Below, piece after piece: positions 7,323 through 15,789 of a stretch of 34,827 bases of DNA. Position 1 is the stretch's first letter. Every line of letters starts with the position of its first letter. Origin of the DNA: an uncultured Prevotellaceae bacterium. GTDB lineage: Bacteria; Bacteroidota; Bacteroidia; Bacteroidales; Bacteroidaceae. A program made the translations under genes and the position numbers. The DNA lies in the NCBI GenBank assembly GCA_946188345.1, contig CAMHUI010000024.1:1-34827 (forward strand). The letters run 5' to 3'. The notes under the pieces were generated by a model. The model saw nothing but the letters and a program-made list of their open reading frames with translations. It searched no databases and was not told the origin of the DNA.

Positions 7323-9041
7323 TTAGGCATCCTTCTGTCGGGTACCCATACGGGCCTCGACGACGTTGACGACATAGTCGCCCAGCTTCTCGCACTCGTT
7401 GATGAGGTCCATGTAGATGGTTCCCACGGCGTAGGTGTATTCGTGGTTGTTGACGTCGTTGATGTTCTGCGACTTCAGTTGCTGGCGGAAGTTGTTGATT
7501 TCGTTCTCGATGTTGAACGAGCGGTTGACATCGAAGGACTCTTTTCTTCCGGTCATGAGGACGTTCATCTGTGTCAGTGCATCGTCGGTGAGCTGCATCA
7601 TCTGGTGCAGGTGCTCATACTGGGGCTGGGTGAAGTGGTCTTGCTTGTTCTGCACTTTTCGGTTGATGGTGCGGGCCATGTTGTAGCAGGCATCGCCGAT
7701 AGACTCGAGCTCACTGATTTCGCGCAGCATGGCGCGTATCTTGGCCTTGGTCTCGTCTGACAGGTGGGAGTCGCTGACCTGGTCGAGATACTTGGCGATT
7801 TCGATTTCCATGCTGTCGGAGATGCTTTCGTATTTCTCGATTCGCGAGAAGAGTTTGGCGAATGCGGCATCGTCTTTGAGTACCAGCAGCTCGCGCACCA
7901 TGCCGAACATGTTCTGGATGCGCTCTGCAAAGCTGCGTATCTCCTTCTGTGCCTCAAGCACGGAGAGTTCGGGGGTCTTCATGATGCCCGAGGTGATGAA
8001 GTGGAGCTTGAAGTCTTCCTCGTCGTCTACCTTCTTGGGTTTGATGACCCAGCATACGAAGCGCTCGATATACTGCACGAACCAGATCTGCAGGAAGGTG
8101 TTGGTGATGTTGAATGCGGAGTGGAATGTGGCAAGTACGATGCTTATCTTAGCCAGGTTTTCGGCATATCCCGGTTCTCCAGGTGCGATGTTGCGGTCGA
8201 AGCCTACGAAGCCGCAGACGGTGTTGACGAAGGGCTGCAGGAAGATGAGTGCCCAGGTTACGCCGATGACGTTGATGGTAAAGTGGGCAAAGGCAGCCCG
8301 ACGGGCTTGCGTGTTGGCTCCTGCCGCCACGATGTTGGCAGTGATGGTCGTGCCGATGTTCTCGCCCAGCACGAGCATGATACCCTGGTCGATGTGCAGC
8401 ACGCCGGTGGAGCAGAGTATCATCGTGATAGCCATGATGGCGGCCGACGACTGCACGCAGAGCGTCAGCACGGTACCCATCAGGAGGAAGAACATGGAGT
8501 TCCAGAAGTTGGGCTCGTTGAAGTTCTGGAAGAACGAGCTGATGACGGCCGATGCCTCTGGGTCTTCCACGAGGACAAAGCCCGTCTCCTTCAGCGTACC
8601 GAGTCCGAGGAAGAGGAATGCTGTGCCGAAGAGGAAGTCGCCTACGATGCGCCGCTTCTTCATATAGATGAGGATGATGCCGAGGAAGAAGGCCGGATAG
8701 ACGAAGTTCGTGATGTTGAACGAGAATCCGAGCGACATAATCCATGCCGAGACTGTCGTACCGATGTGGGCGCCCATGATGACGGAGATGGCCTGAAGGA
8801 GGGTGAGCAGACCAGCATTGACGAACGACACCGTCATCAGCGTCGTGGCGGTAGACGACTGCACGGCAGCCGTGACAAACATACCCGTGAGCACTCCTGT
8901 GAAACGGTTGGTGGTCATTGCACCAAGCACATGGCGCAACTGCGGTCCCGCCATTTTCTGCAAGGCCTCACTCATTGACTTCATACCGAACATCAGCAGA
9001 GCCAAAGAGCCTAACAGCTTGAAAATAACTAAGATAGACAT
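7323..9041 (-). CDS. Na+/phosphate cotransporter family protein with C-terminal PhoU-like domain
   Basis: The 572-residue protein belongs to the Na/Pi-cotransport II family (NptA/YjbB type, COG1283). These proteins move inorganic phosphate across the inner membrane, in either direction depending on the member. Two inverted membrane halves carry the characteristic repeats QSST (61-64, AAVQSSTATTLM) and QSSA (197-200, LCVQSSAAIMAI). Each is followed by a GxxIGTT segment (GAHIGTTVSA, GENIGTTITA). Residues from about 350 to the end are helical and charged and resemble a PhoU domain (SISDSMEIEIAKYLDQ, ISELESIGDACYNMART). It stands alone, transcribed away from enolase. Substrate is inferred from the family. 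Confidence 0.92.
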   Translation of the reverse strand: MSILVIFKLLGSLALLMFGMKSMSEALQKMAGPQLRHVLGAMTTNRFTGVLTGMFVTAAVQSSTATTLMTVSFVNAGLLTLLQAISVIMGAHIGTTVSAWIMSLGFSFNITNFVYPAFFLGIILIYMKKRRIVGDFLFGTAFLFLGLGTLKETGFVLVEDPEASAVISSFFQNFNEPNFWNSMFFLLMGTVLTLCVQSSAAIMAITMILCSTGVLHIDQGIMLVLGENIGTTITANIVAAGANTQARRAAFAHFTINVIGVTWALIFLQPFVNTVCGFVGFDRNIAPGEPGYAENLAKISIVLATFHSAFNITNTFLQIWFVQYIERFVCWVIKPKKVDDEEDFKLHFITSGIMKTPELSVLEAQKEIRSFAERIQNMFGMVRELLVLKDDAAFAKLFSRIEKYESISDSMEIEIAKYLDQVSDSHLSDETKAKIRAMLREISELESIGDACYNMARTINRKVQNKQDHFTQPQYEHLHQMMQLTDDALTQMNVLMTGRKESFDVNRSFNIENEINNFRQQLKSQNINDVNNHEYTYAVGTIYMDLINECEKLGDYVVNVVEARMGTRQKDA

Positions 9042-9095
9042 AAATGTTGGGTTTAAGAATCTTCTCTCCTAATTGCAATTGTTACAATTCTGTTG

Positions 9096-9103
9096 CAAAT
9101 TTA
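9096..9103 (-). promoter_or_regulatory. -7 element of the Na/Pi cotransporter gene
   Basis: The minus strand has TAAATTTG about 55 bases before the ATG, matching TAnnTTTG. No clear -33 TTTG is present. Confidence 0.6.
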
Positions 9104-9236
9104 ATCATTTTTGTCCGATTTCTCCCAACTTCTTTTAAAAAGTTTCAGAAAAAACCATCATCAACTCCCACTTTCTACACCCTTCACGGAAAGAATGGAC
9201 AGACATCGTAAAAAGATATGTAAGACATCATCAAGT

Positions 9237-9317
9237 AAAATAGGCTATTTTACTGACCAAAATAGGCTATTTTGCAGACTAAAATAGGCTATTTTGCGGA
9301 CTAAAATAGGCTATTTT
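9237..9317. repeat. Array of four 22-bp palindromic tandem repeats
   Basis: AAAATAGGCTATTTT occurs unchanged at 9237-9251, 9259-9273, 9281-9295 and 9303-9317, exactly 22 bases apart. The units are separated by 7-base linkers (ACTGACC, GCAGACT, GCGGACT). Each core is a perfect 7+1+7 palindrome, AAAATAG-G-CTATTTT. The array lies in the long divergent spacer (9042-9570) between the phosphate transporter and enolase, about 207 bases before the eno -7 element. It could be a cluster of protein-binding sites or a genome-wide intergenic repeat. No gene lies in this spacer. Confidence 0.95.
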
Positions 9318-9523
9318 ACTCAACGATATCTTAGAAATCATTCTGACTCTTTCCTACAATCGCCGGCTGAACCGCTGCCGGAGTATGTATGAAAAGGTGC
9401 TTTTGCAATCCCGACTTAACAAAACACCCCGGTAAGGTCAGTCACCCTTCGCCCGCGCGGGAGTTCTTAATCTTTTTTCTGAAAATTTCTCTTTCTGCGT
9501 TCCTCATTTCTCATTTTATTTCG

Positions 9524-9531
9524 TACCTTTG
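9524..9531 (+). promoter_or_regulatory. -7 element of enolase
   Basis: TACCTTTG in the context TTCGTACCTTTGCAGCCG, about 40 bases before the eno ATG. The same 18-base string occurs in front of the second SLC13 transporter (17521-17538). No good -33 TTTG is seen. Confidence 0.7.
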
Positions 9532-9558
9532 CAGCCGAAATAGAAATAACACTTTTAA

Positions 9559-10878
<1,320 letters not shown>

Positions 10879-10932
10879 GCCTAAGAAAAACAAGTTTCCG
10901 GCGCTCAGGCGCAGGAGAATAGAAACAAGAAG

Positions 10933-10975
10933 ATACCGGCACGAGAGAGATACTCGTGCCGGTATTCTTTTTTTT
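10933..10975 (+). terminator. Terminator after enolase
   Basis: A 13-bp perfect stem ATACCGGCACGAG / CTCGTGCCGGTAT (10933-10945, 10953-10965) with a 7-base loop is followed by TCTTTTTTTT. It is a strong intrinsic terminator for eno. Confidence 0.92.
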
Positions 10976-11019
10976 GCATCTTTGCCAACGCTTTTTGCAG
11001 CCGTTTGCGTTTTTCTTCG

Positions 11020-11027
11020 TACATTTG
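11020..11027 (+). promoter_or_regulatory. -7 element of the sulfatase operon
   Basis: TACATTTG in TTCGTACATTTGCAACC, 33 bases before the sulfatase ATG and just after the eno terminator. It makes the sulfatase group a separate unit. Confidence 0.65.
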
Positions 11028-11060
11028 CAACCAGAAAACCCCTCACAACCATCATCCCCC

Positions 11061-12578
11061 ATGCGAACCAAACCCCTCCTCCCCCTCGCAGCCCTTGCCG
11101 CCCTGCCGGCAACAGCACAACAGCAGCCCAACGTCATCATCATCATGGCCGACGACATGGGCTACGGCGACGTGAGCGCCTACGGACAGACCTCCGTCAG
11201 CACACCCAATATCGACCGGCTGGCCCACGAAGGCGTCTGCTTTACCGACGGACACGCCACATCGGCCACGTCGACACCCTCGCGCTACGGACTCTTCACG
11301 GGCATGTACCCCTGGAAGAACGCCGACGCCAAGATACTTCCCGGCGACGCCCCACTGCTCATCTCACCCACACAATTCACCATGCCCCGCATGTTCCAAC
11401 AGGCAGGCTACCACACAGCCGCCATTGGCAAGTGGCACCTCGGCATGGGTTACGGAAAGATAGACTGGAACAAGCCCATCACGCCCGCTGGAAACGCCAT
11501 CGGATTCGACTACACCTGCCTCATCGCAGCCACCGTAGACCGCGTACCAACCGTCTATGTGGAAGACGGGCGCGTAGTAGGACTCGACCCCAACGACCCC
11601 ATCTACGTCGACTACAACGAAAACTTCCCCGGCGAACCCACAGCCCTCACCGACCCAGAAAAGGTAGAGATGCAGTGGTGCCACGGCCATCAGGGCACCA
11701 TCGTCAACGGCATCCCACGCATCGGATACATGAAAGGCGGACAGCAGGCACGGTGGAAAGACGACGAGATGGCACAATACTTCCTCGACCGCATCGACCA
11801 CTTCCTGCAACAGAACCAAGGACCCTTCTTCCTCTACTACGGCCTGCACGAACCCCACGTGCCGCGCACTCCCATGACGCGCTTTGCCGGCAGCACACCC
11901 CTCGGACCGCGAGGCGACGTCATTGCCGAAGCCGACTGGTGCGTGGGCGAACTCGTCAAGATGCTACGCAAGCGGCACCTCCTCGACAACACACTCATCA
12001 TCTTCTCCAGCGACAACGGACCCGTGCTCGACGACGGCTATGACGACGGAGCACGAGAGTCGCAACACCTACACGATCCCAACGGCGGACTGAGAGGAGG
12101 AAAATACAGCCTCTTCGATGCCGGAACGCGCGTACCTTTCTTTATATATTGGAAAGGCCACGTAAAACCTGTCGTCAACAACAGCCTCGTCTCACAGCAA
12201 GACCTGCTGGCATCGCTGGCCAGACTCATCGGACAGGACATACCCGAGGGACTCGACTCGGAAGAGATGCTCGACGTCTTCCTGGGCAAGCGCCTCGGAG
12301 GACGCAAGCAGATGGTAGTGGAAGCAAGCGGGCGACTGGCCTACCGCAGCGGACACTATGCCCTCGTGCCACCCTATCAGGGACCACAGACCAACGAGAC
12401 CGACAACGAGCTCGGCGTCGTCGACCACTATGCCCTCTACGACCTTTCGGCCGATGCCTCACAACAGACCGACATCGCCGACCAGCATCCCGACCTCGTA
12501 GCCCGGCTGAAAGCAGAGTTCCTGGCCACCGTAGGCACCTACTACAGCCCCGACACCGAACAAGAAACCCTGAAATAA
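11061..12578 (+). CDS. Exported arylsulfatase-like sulfatase (Ser-type)
   Basis: This is a formylglycine-dependent sulfatase (alkaline-phosphatase fold) that removes sulfate from carbohydrates. I chose the ATG at 11061 (505 residues) because it opens a signal peptide (MRTKPLLPLAALAALPATAQ). A longer reading would start inside the eno terminator. NVIIIMADDMGYGD carries the metal-binding D31 and D32. The signature is S71-T-P-S-R followed by YGLFTG, with Ser rather than Cys to be converted, so maturation needs an anaerobic-type sulfatase-maturating enzyme encoded elsewhere. KWHLGMG and SSDNGPVLDD are further active-site segments. Two genes follow closely. The substrate cannot be read from sequence; a host or plant sulfated glycan is the usual choice in this phylum. 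Confidence 0.93.
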   Translation: MRTKPLLPLAALAALPATAQQQPNVIIIMADDMGYGDVSAYGQTSVSTPNIDRLAHEGVCFTDGHATSATSTPSRYGLFTGMYPWKNADAKILPGDAPLLISPTQFTMPRMFQQAGYHTAAIGKWHLGMGYGKIDWNKPITPAGNAIGFDYTCLIAATVDRVPTVYVEDGRVVGLDPNDPIYVDYNENFPGEPTALTDPEKVEMQWCHGHQGTIVNGIPRIGYMKGGQQARWKDDEMAQYFLDRIDHFLQQNQGPFFLYYGLHEPHVPRTPMTRFAGSTPLGPRGDVIAEADWCVGELVKMLRKRHLLDNTLIIFSSDNGPVLDDGYDDGARESQHLHDPNGGLRGGKYSLFDAGTRVPFFIYWKGHVKPVVNNSLVSQQDLLASLARLIGQDIPEGLDSEEMLDVFLGKRLGGRKQMVVEASGRLAYRSGHYALVPPYQGPQTNETDNELGVVDHYALYDLSADASQQTDIADQHPDLVARLKAEFLATVGTYYSPDTEQETLK

Positions 12579-12589
12579 CTCCTTACCCC

Positions 12590-13498
12590 ATGAACAGAGT
12601 CCTCGCCCTCCTGCTGGTCCTCGCAGCCACCCTCACAGCCAACGCTCAGAGCATGAAGAAGAGTCGGCTGGAAGTCATCGACATCCACACCGGCCAGCGC
12701 ACCGTCATCCGCGAGTTTCCCTACGTCGTCGAAGCCCCCAACTGGACGCACGACGGCCGTTGGATTGTCTACAACAGCCAGGGACACCTCTACCGCCTCC
12801 GGGCTGACGGCAAGGGAAAACCCCGACAGATTGACACCGGCTCGCTCGAAAACATCAACAACGACCACGTGCTCGCCGCCAAAGGCCGACGACTGGCTGT
12901 GAGCAATCACGATGCACCCTACTTTGTCTCGCGCATCTATACCCTGCCCCTGAAAGGAGGCAAGCCACGGCTCGTCACGCCCAAAGGCAACAGCTACCTG
13001 CACGGATGGAGCCCCGACGGCCGCACCATGGCCTACTGTGCCGACCGAAACGGACAATGGGATGTCTACACCATCTCCATCGACGGCGGCGAGGAGCAAC
13101 GGCTCACTACTGCAGAAGGACTCGACGACGGACCTGAATATGCACCCGACGGACAGCACATCTGGTTCAACAGCGTACGCACAGGGCTGATGCAAGTATG
13201 GCGAATGAAGGCCGACGGCAGCGAGCAGACACAGATGACCTTCGAGAACGAGCGTAACGCCTGGTTCCCACACGTCTCGCCCGACGGCAAGTGGGTCGTC
13301 TACATAGCCTACCGCCGAGGCGACCTGAAACCCGACCAACACCTGCCGGGCTACTATGTAGACCTGCGCCTGATGCCTGCCGAAGGCGGCCAGCCACGCA
13401 CCCTCACGACACTCTTCGGCGGACAAGGCTCGCTCAATGTCAACTCCTGGGCACCTGACAGCCAGCGACTCTGCTTCGTCAGCTACGAGAAAGAATAA
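12590..13498 (+). CDS. Secreted TolB-like beta-propeller protein
   Basis: I chose the ATG at 12590 (302 residues), which begins a signal peptide (MNRVLALLLVLAATLTANAQ) 11 bases after the sulfatase stop. At least five WD40-like PD40 blades can be seen, with the recurring pattern W-S-P-D-G-x-x (APNWTHDGRWIVY, HGWSPDGRTMAYC, PEYAPDGQHIWF, PHVSPDGKWVVY, NSWAPDSQRLCF). Family members without a catalytic domain act as binding or scaffold proteins, and no peptidase domain is attached here. Linkage to the sulfatase suggests a role in glycan recognition or in the same degradation route, but this is inference. Confidence 0.88.
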   Translation: MNRVLALLLVLAATLTANAQSMKKSRLEVIDIHTGQRTVIREFPYVVEAPNWTHDGRWIVYNSQGHLYRLRADGKGKPRQIDTGSLENINNDHVLAAKGRRLAVSNHDAPYFVSRIYTLPLKGGKPRLVTPKGNSYLHGWSPDGRTMAYCADRNGQWDVYTISIDGGEEQRLTTAEGLDDGPEYAPDGQHIWFNSVRTGLMQVWRMKADGSEQTQMTFENERNAWFPHVSPDGKWVVYIAYRRGDLKPDQHLPGYYVDLRLMPAEGGQPRTLTTLFGGQGSLNVNSWAPDSQRLCFVSYEKE

Positions 13499-13524
13499 AC
13501 AACCAGAACTCCATTAAGAAACAC

Positions 13525-13929
13525 ATGAAAATAATCGACGAACAACTCATCAACCACCTTGCCGAAGAGGCAAAGCAGACTCCGCGTCTGAGAAAAAACT
13601 ATAACTTCCACCAGAGCCTCGAAGACAAATGCCACCGCTTTCTCAATGCCTTGGAACCAGGCACACAGATTCCCGTTCACCATCATCCGACCAAGGACGA
13701 GACCTTTGTCGTTCTGAGGGGCAAGGTGAGAATTACGACCTACAACAATGCCGGCGAAGTGCTGGAGTCGTATGTCGTCAGCCCCACAGACGGCATCTAT
13801 GGAGCCGACATCCCCAAGAACGTATGGCACGGCGTGGAGTGCCTCGAACCAAGTATTCTCCTGGAATGTAAGGAAGGACCATTTATTGAGCACGAAGTCG
13901 ACGGCATCCTGGACATCAAGAAATCCTGA
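13525..13929 (+). CDS. WbuC-type cupin-fold metalloprotein
   Basis: The 134-residue protein starts MKIIDEQLINHLAEEAKQ and carries a single cupin core. Metal ligands are probably the three His in PVHHHPTKDETFVVL plus the Glu, and the His of NVWHGVECL. The pattern RxNYNFHQSLEDKCHRFLNAL ahead of the cupin is typical of the WbuC family, first named in O-antigen gene clusters but of unclear chemistry. It follows the TolB-like gene by 26 bases and is the last gene before a repeat element. It may act on a sugar or a sugar acid released in the same pathway; that is a guess. Confidence 0.85.
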   Translation: MKIIDEQLINHLAEEAKQTPRLRKNYNFHQSLEDKCHRFLNALEPGTQIPVHHHPTKDETFVVLRGKVRITTYNNAGEVLESYVVSPTDGIYGADIPKNVWHGVECLEPSILLECKEGPFIEHEVDGILDIKKS

Positions 13930-13977
13930 CCATAAGCCGCCTATTTAGAAAAATAAAACAGCGAATTCTATTGATTT

Positions 13978-14238
13978 TTATTGCTGTCCGGTAAAATTTT
14001 CTTTTACTCAACTTTCGCAAGTAAGGAAAACGGCCTGAAAGGCCAAAAGCTTATAGCCCAGGGCAACGCCCTGGGTGTTATATTCAACGCCCAAATAACG
14101 CCCCACAGGGGCAAAAGATTGAAATCTAACTCTTTTGCCCCTGTGGGGCGCATCTTGCAATTTCCCTTTTTTCCCAGGGCGTTGCCCTGGGCTGAGATCT
14201 TTCTGGCCCTTCAGGCCGTTTTTACCGGACAGCAATAA
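13978..14238. mobile_element. MITE-like nested inverted-repeat element (261 bp)
   Basis: The ends are perfect 19-base inverted repeats, TTATTGCTGTCCGGTAAAA at 13978-13996 and its complement at 14220-14238. Further inverted pairs are nested inside: ACGGCCTGAAAGGCC against GGCCCTTCAGGCCGT, two copies of the self-complementary CCCAGGGC-AAC-GCCCTGGG, and CGCCCCACAGGGGCAAAAG against its complement around 14098-14150. The whole unit could fold into one long branched hairpin. Small ORFs on both strands (13981-14238 + and 14008-14235 -) are by-products of the repeat, not genes. I saw no transposase; the element would depend on one elsewhere, or act as a REP/terminator-like structure. Confidence 0.85.
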
Positions 14239-14244
14239 TTTTCT

Positions 14245-14721
14245 TTAATAATTAATTCTTTTCATCGTATAAACGATTCTACATTCCTCACCTGTGTTTT
14301 CTTCAGATGAGTACCCACGAGCCGTAATGTATGAGATAACCATTTTATCTGGGGTAATATCTTCAATAACATAAACATCTATCACAGATCTTTCAATGCT
14401 CTTCATATTCTCATTTACTATATAAGTAAGAAACATGTCCAGTTCGTGGCCCAATAATTTATATTCTCCTTTTAGAGATCCTTTTATGCATGTCCCATCT
14501 TCATATAATTTAAAGGACAAACTTCCATTTGGCTTTTCTTCAAAGTCTTTTCTCTTTCCTGAATTAAGATTAATTACACATTCATGACTTGTAACAGAAA
14601 GCCAATATCCCGTAACTGTTTTATTACTAATTTCTATACTATCATCAATATCATTACTACAAGAAAGAAACAATAATACAAAAGCCAAAAGGACACTTGT
14701 TCGCCCTATCATCTTTTTCAT
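14245..14721 (-). CDS. Small AT-rich lipoprotein, possibly lipocalin-like
   Basis: From the ATG at 14721 (158 residues) the sequence opens MKKMIGRTSVLL and reaches the lipobox FLSC with Cys21. An alternative ATG at 14736 would add five residues ahead of this signal. After the lipid anchor, TGYWLSVTSHECV ... LSFKLYEDGTCIKG ... KMVISYITARG alternates like the strands of the small lipocalin-like lipoproteins common in this phylum. The base composition is clearly more AT-rich than its neighbours, and it sits directly beside the repeat element, so recent arrival is possible. It lies 23 bases after the kinase and may be read with it. Function unknown. Confidence 0.7.
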   Translation of the reverse strand: MKKMIGRTSVLLAFVLLFLSCSNDIDDSIEISNKTVTGYWLSVTSHECVINLNSGKRKDFEEKPNGSLSFKLYEDGTCIKGSLKGEYKLLGHELDMFLTYIVNENMKSIERSVIDVYVIEDITPDKMVISYITARGYSSEENTGEECRIVYTMKRINY

Positions 14722-14744
14722 AATCACAAAAAACATTGAGTTTA

Positions 14745-15620
14745 TTATACATTCTTCAGCAGGGCCTCCACTTCTTCAATGGTTCGGTCGAAGGGTCCGC
14801 TGTGCTCAAGTTTGAGGGTGCACATAGCTGCAGCGAAGCGTCCGGCTTCTGCATAGCCTACACCCTGCGAGCGGCAGTAGAGATAGCCTGCTGCATAGGT
14901 GTCTCCGCAGCCAGTAGCGTCGACGACAGCCTTGGGAGGATAGGCCGGGATGTCGTAGAACTGTCCGTCGGCGAGGATGAGTGAGCCTTCGCTGCCGAGG
15001 GTGACAACGACTTCTCTCACGCCCCAGTCGGCCAGCTGACGCGCAGCAGCATGAGGGTCGGTAAGGCCTGTGATAACCTCCATCTCGTGCTCGTTGACTT
15101 TGATGATGTCGGTACAGGCCAGGATGTCGAGTTTGTCTTTCCAGTCGATGGCGTGAACGTCTTCTCCTCGAACTTCACGCAGATAGCCCTGTGCATCGAT
15201 GCTGATGCGGCCGCGTTGTGAAAGGGCTTTGACGGTCTCGGGCGCAAAGTCGTCGGCCAGAAGTGTCCCGAGGTGGTAGATGCCTGCTTCAACCTCCTTC
15301 AGCTCGTCCATGACGAAGGGGTCAGCCTTGGAGAGCACGCGCTGGGTGCGCTCGTTCTGGTTCTCTCCGTATTTGTTCTCGAAGAACACGGTGTGGCTTG
15401 ATGGATACACCCTCACATCAATGCCTGCCTGCCGCATGTCGTCGACGGCCTTCATGTCTTCTTCGGCCAGCTTGGTGACAAGCTGGAAAGATGCCTTCTT
15501 GGGCAGCTGATTAAGGGCATAGGCAAAATAGAAAGAGGTGCCTCCGGCCATATAGACCGTCTGATGGGGTGTGACGATGCGGTCGCGGGTGATGTGACCG
15601 ATGCAACAGATATCTTTCAT
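14745..15620 (-). CDS. PfkB-family carbohydrate kinase
   Basis: This ribokinase-fold enzyme phosphorylates a sugar or nucleoside with ATP. The 291-residue protein (from ATG at 15620, MKDICCIGHITRDR) shows YMAGGTSFYFAYAL in the substrate region. The C-terminal PfkB signature VVDATGCGDTYAAGY carries the catalytic Asp and the anion-hole Gly residues. LGSEGSL lies in the ATP site. I rejected a longer start at 15653 because a TAnnTTTG promoter element lies at 15641-15648, inside that extension; ATG 15626 is also possible. The substrate cannot be told from sequence. The gene is divergent from the SLC13 transporter. Confidence 0.87.
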   Translation of the reverse strand: MKDICCIGHITRDRIVTPHQTVYMAGGTSFYFAYALNQLPKKASFQLVTKLAEEDMKAVDDMRQAGIDVRVYPSSHTVFFENKYGENQNERTQRVLSKADPFVMDELKEVEAGIYHLGTLLADDFAPETVKALSQRGRISIDAQGYLREVRGEDVHAIDWKDKLDILACTDIIKVNEHEMEVITGLTDPHAAARQLADWGVREVVVTLGSEGSLILADGQFYDIPAYPPKAVVDATGCGDTYAAGYLYCRSQGVGYAEAGRFAAAMCTLKLEHSGPFDRTIEEVEALLKNV

Positions 15621-15640
15621 TATCATTCTGATTTTGCGTG

Positions 15641-15648
15641 CAAAATTA
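15641..15648 (-). promoter_or_regulatory. -7 element of the PfkB kinase gene
   Basis: The minus strand reads TAATTTTG in CGTAATTTTGCACGC, leaving a leader of only about 10-20 bases before the ATG at 15620. Confidence 0.65.
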
Positions 15649-15744
15649 CGCATTTTTTCCCTCTTGGGGATGTATAATAGAGTCTTTTTTTTAGTAAGAG
15701 GTAAATTTTTGACTGATTTTGGTTGGTGTCTTAAAATAAATTCT

Positions 15745-15752
15745 TAAATTTG
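15745..15752 (+). promoter_or_regulatory. -7 element of the first SLC13 transporter
   Basis: TAAATTTG in TCTTAAATTTGCACATT, 37 bases before the ATG at 15790. Confidence 0.6.
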
Positions 15753-15789
15753 CACATTGTCAACAAAAATCTAATATTATTATCTCAAT

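Noticed and set aside
9237..9317. Possible CRISPR array
   Set aside because: Repeat 15 bp and spacers 7 bp are far too short, the spacers are similar to one another, and no cas genes are near.
10956..11060. Longer start for the sulfatase
   Set aside because: The extension begins within the eno terminator and spans the promoter element at 11020-11027; the ATG at 11061 opens a proper signal peptide.
13981..14238. Short ORFs on both strands inside the repeat element (85 and 75 residues)
   Set aside because: They consist of translated inverted repeats and mirror each other; no independent start signals or family features.
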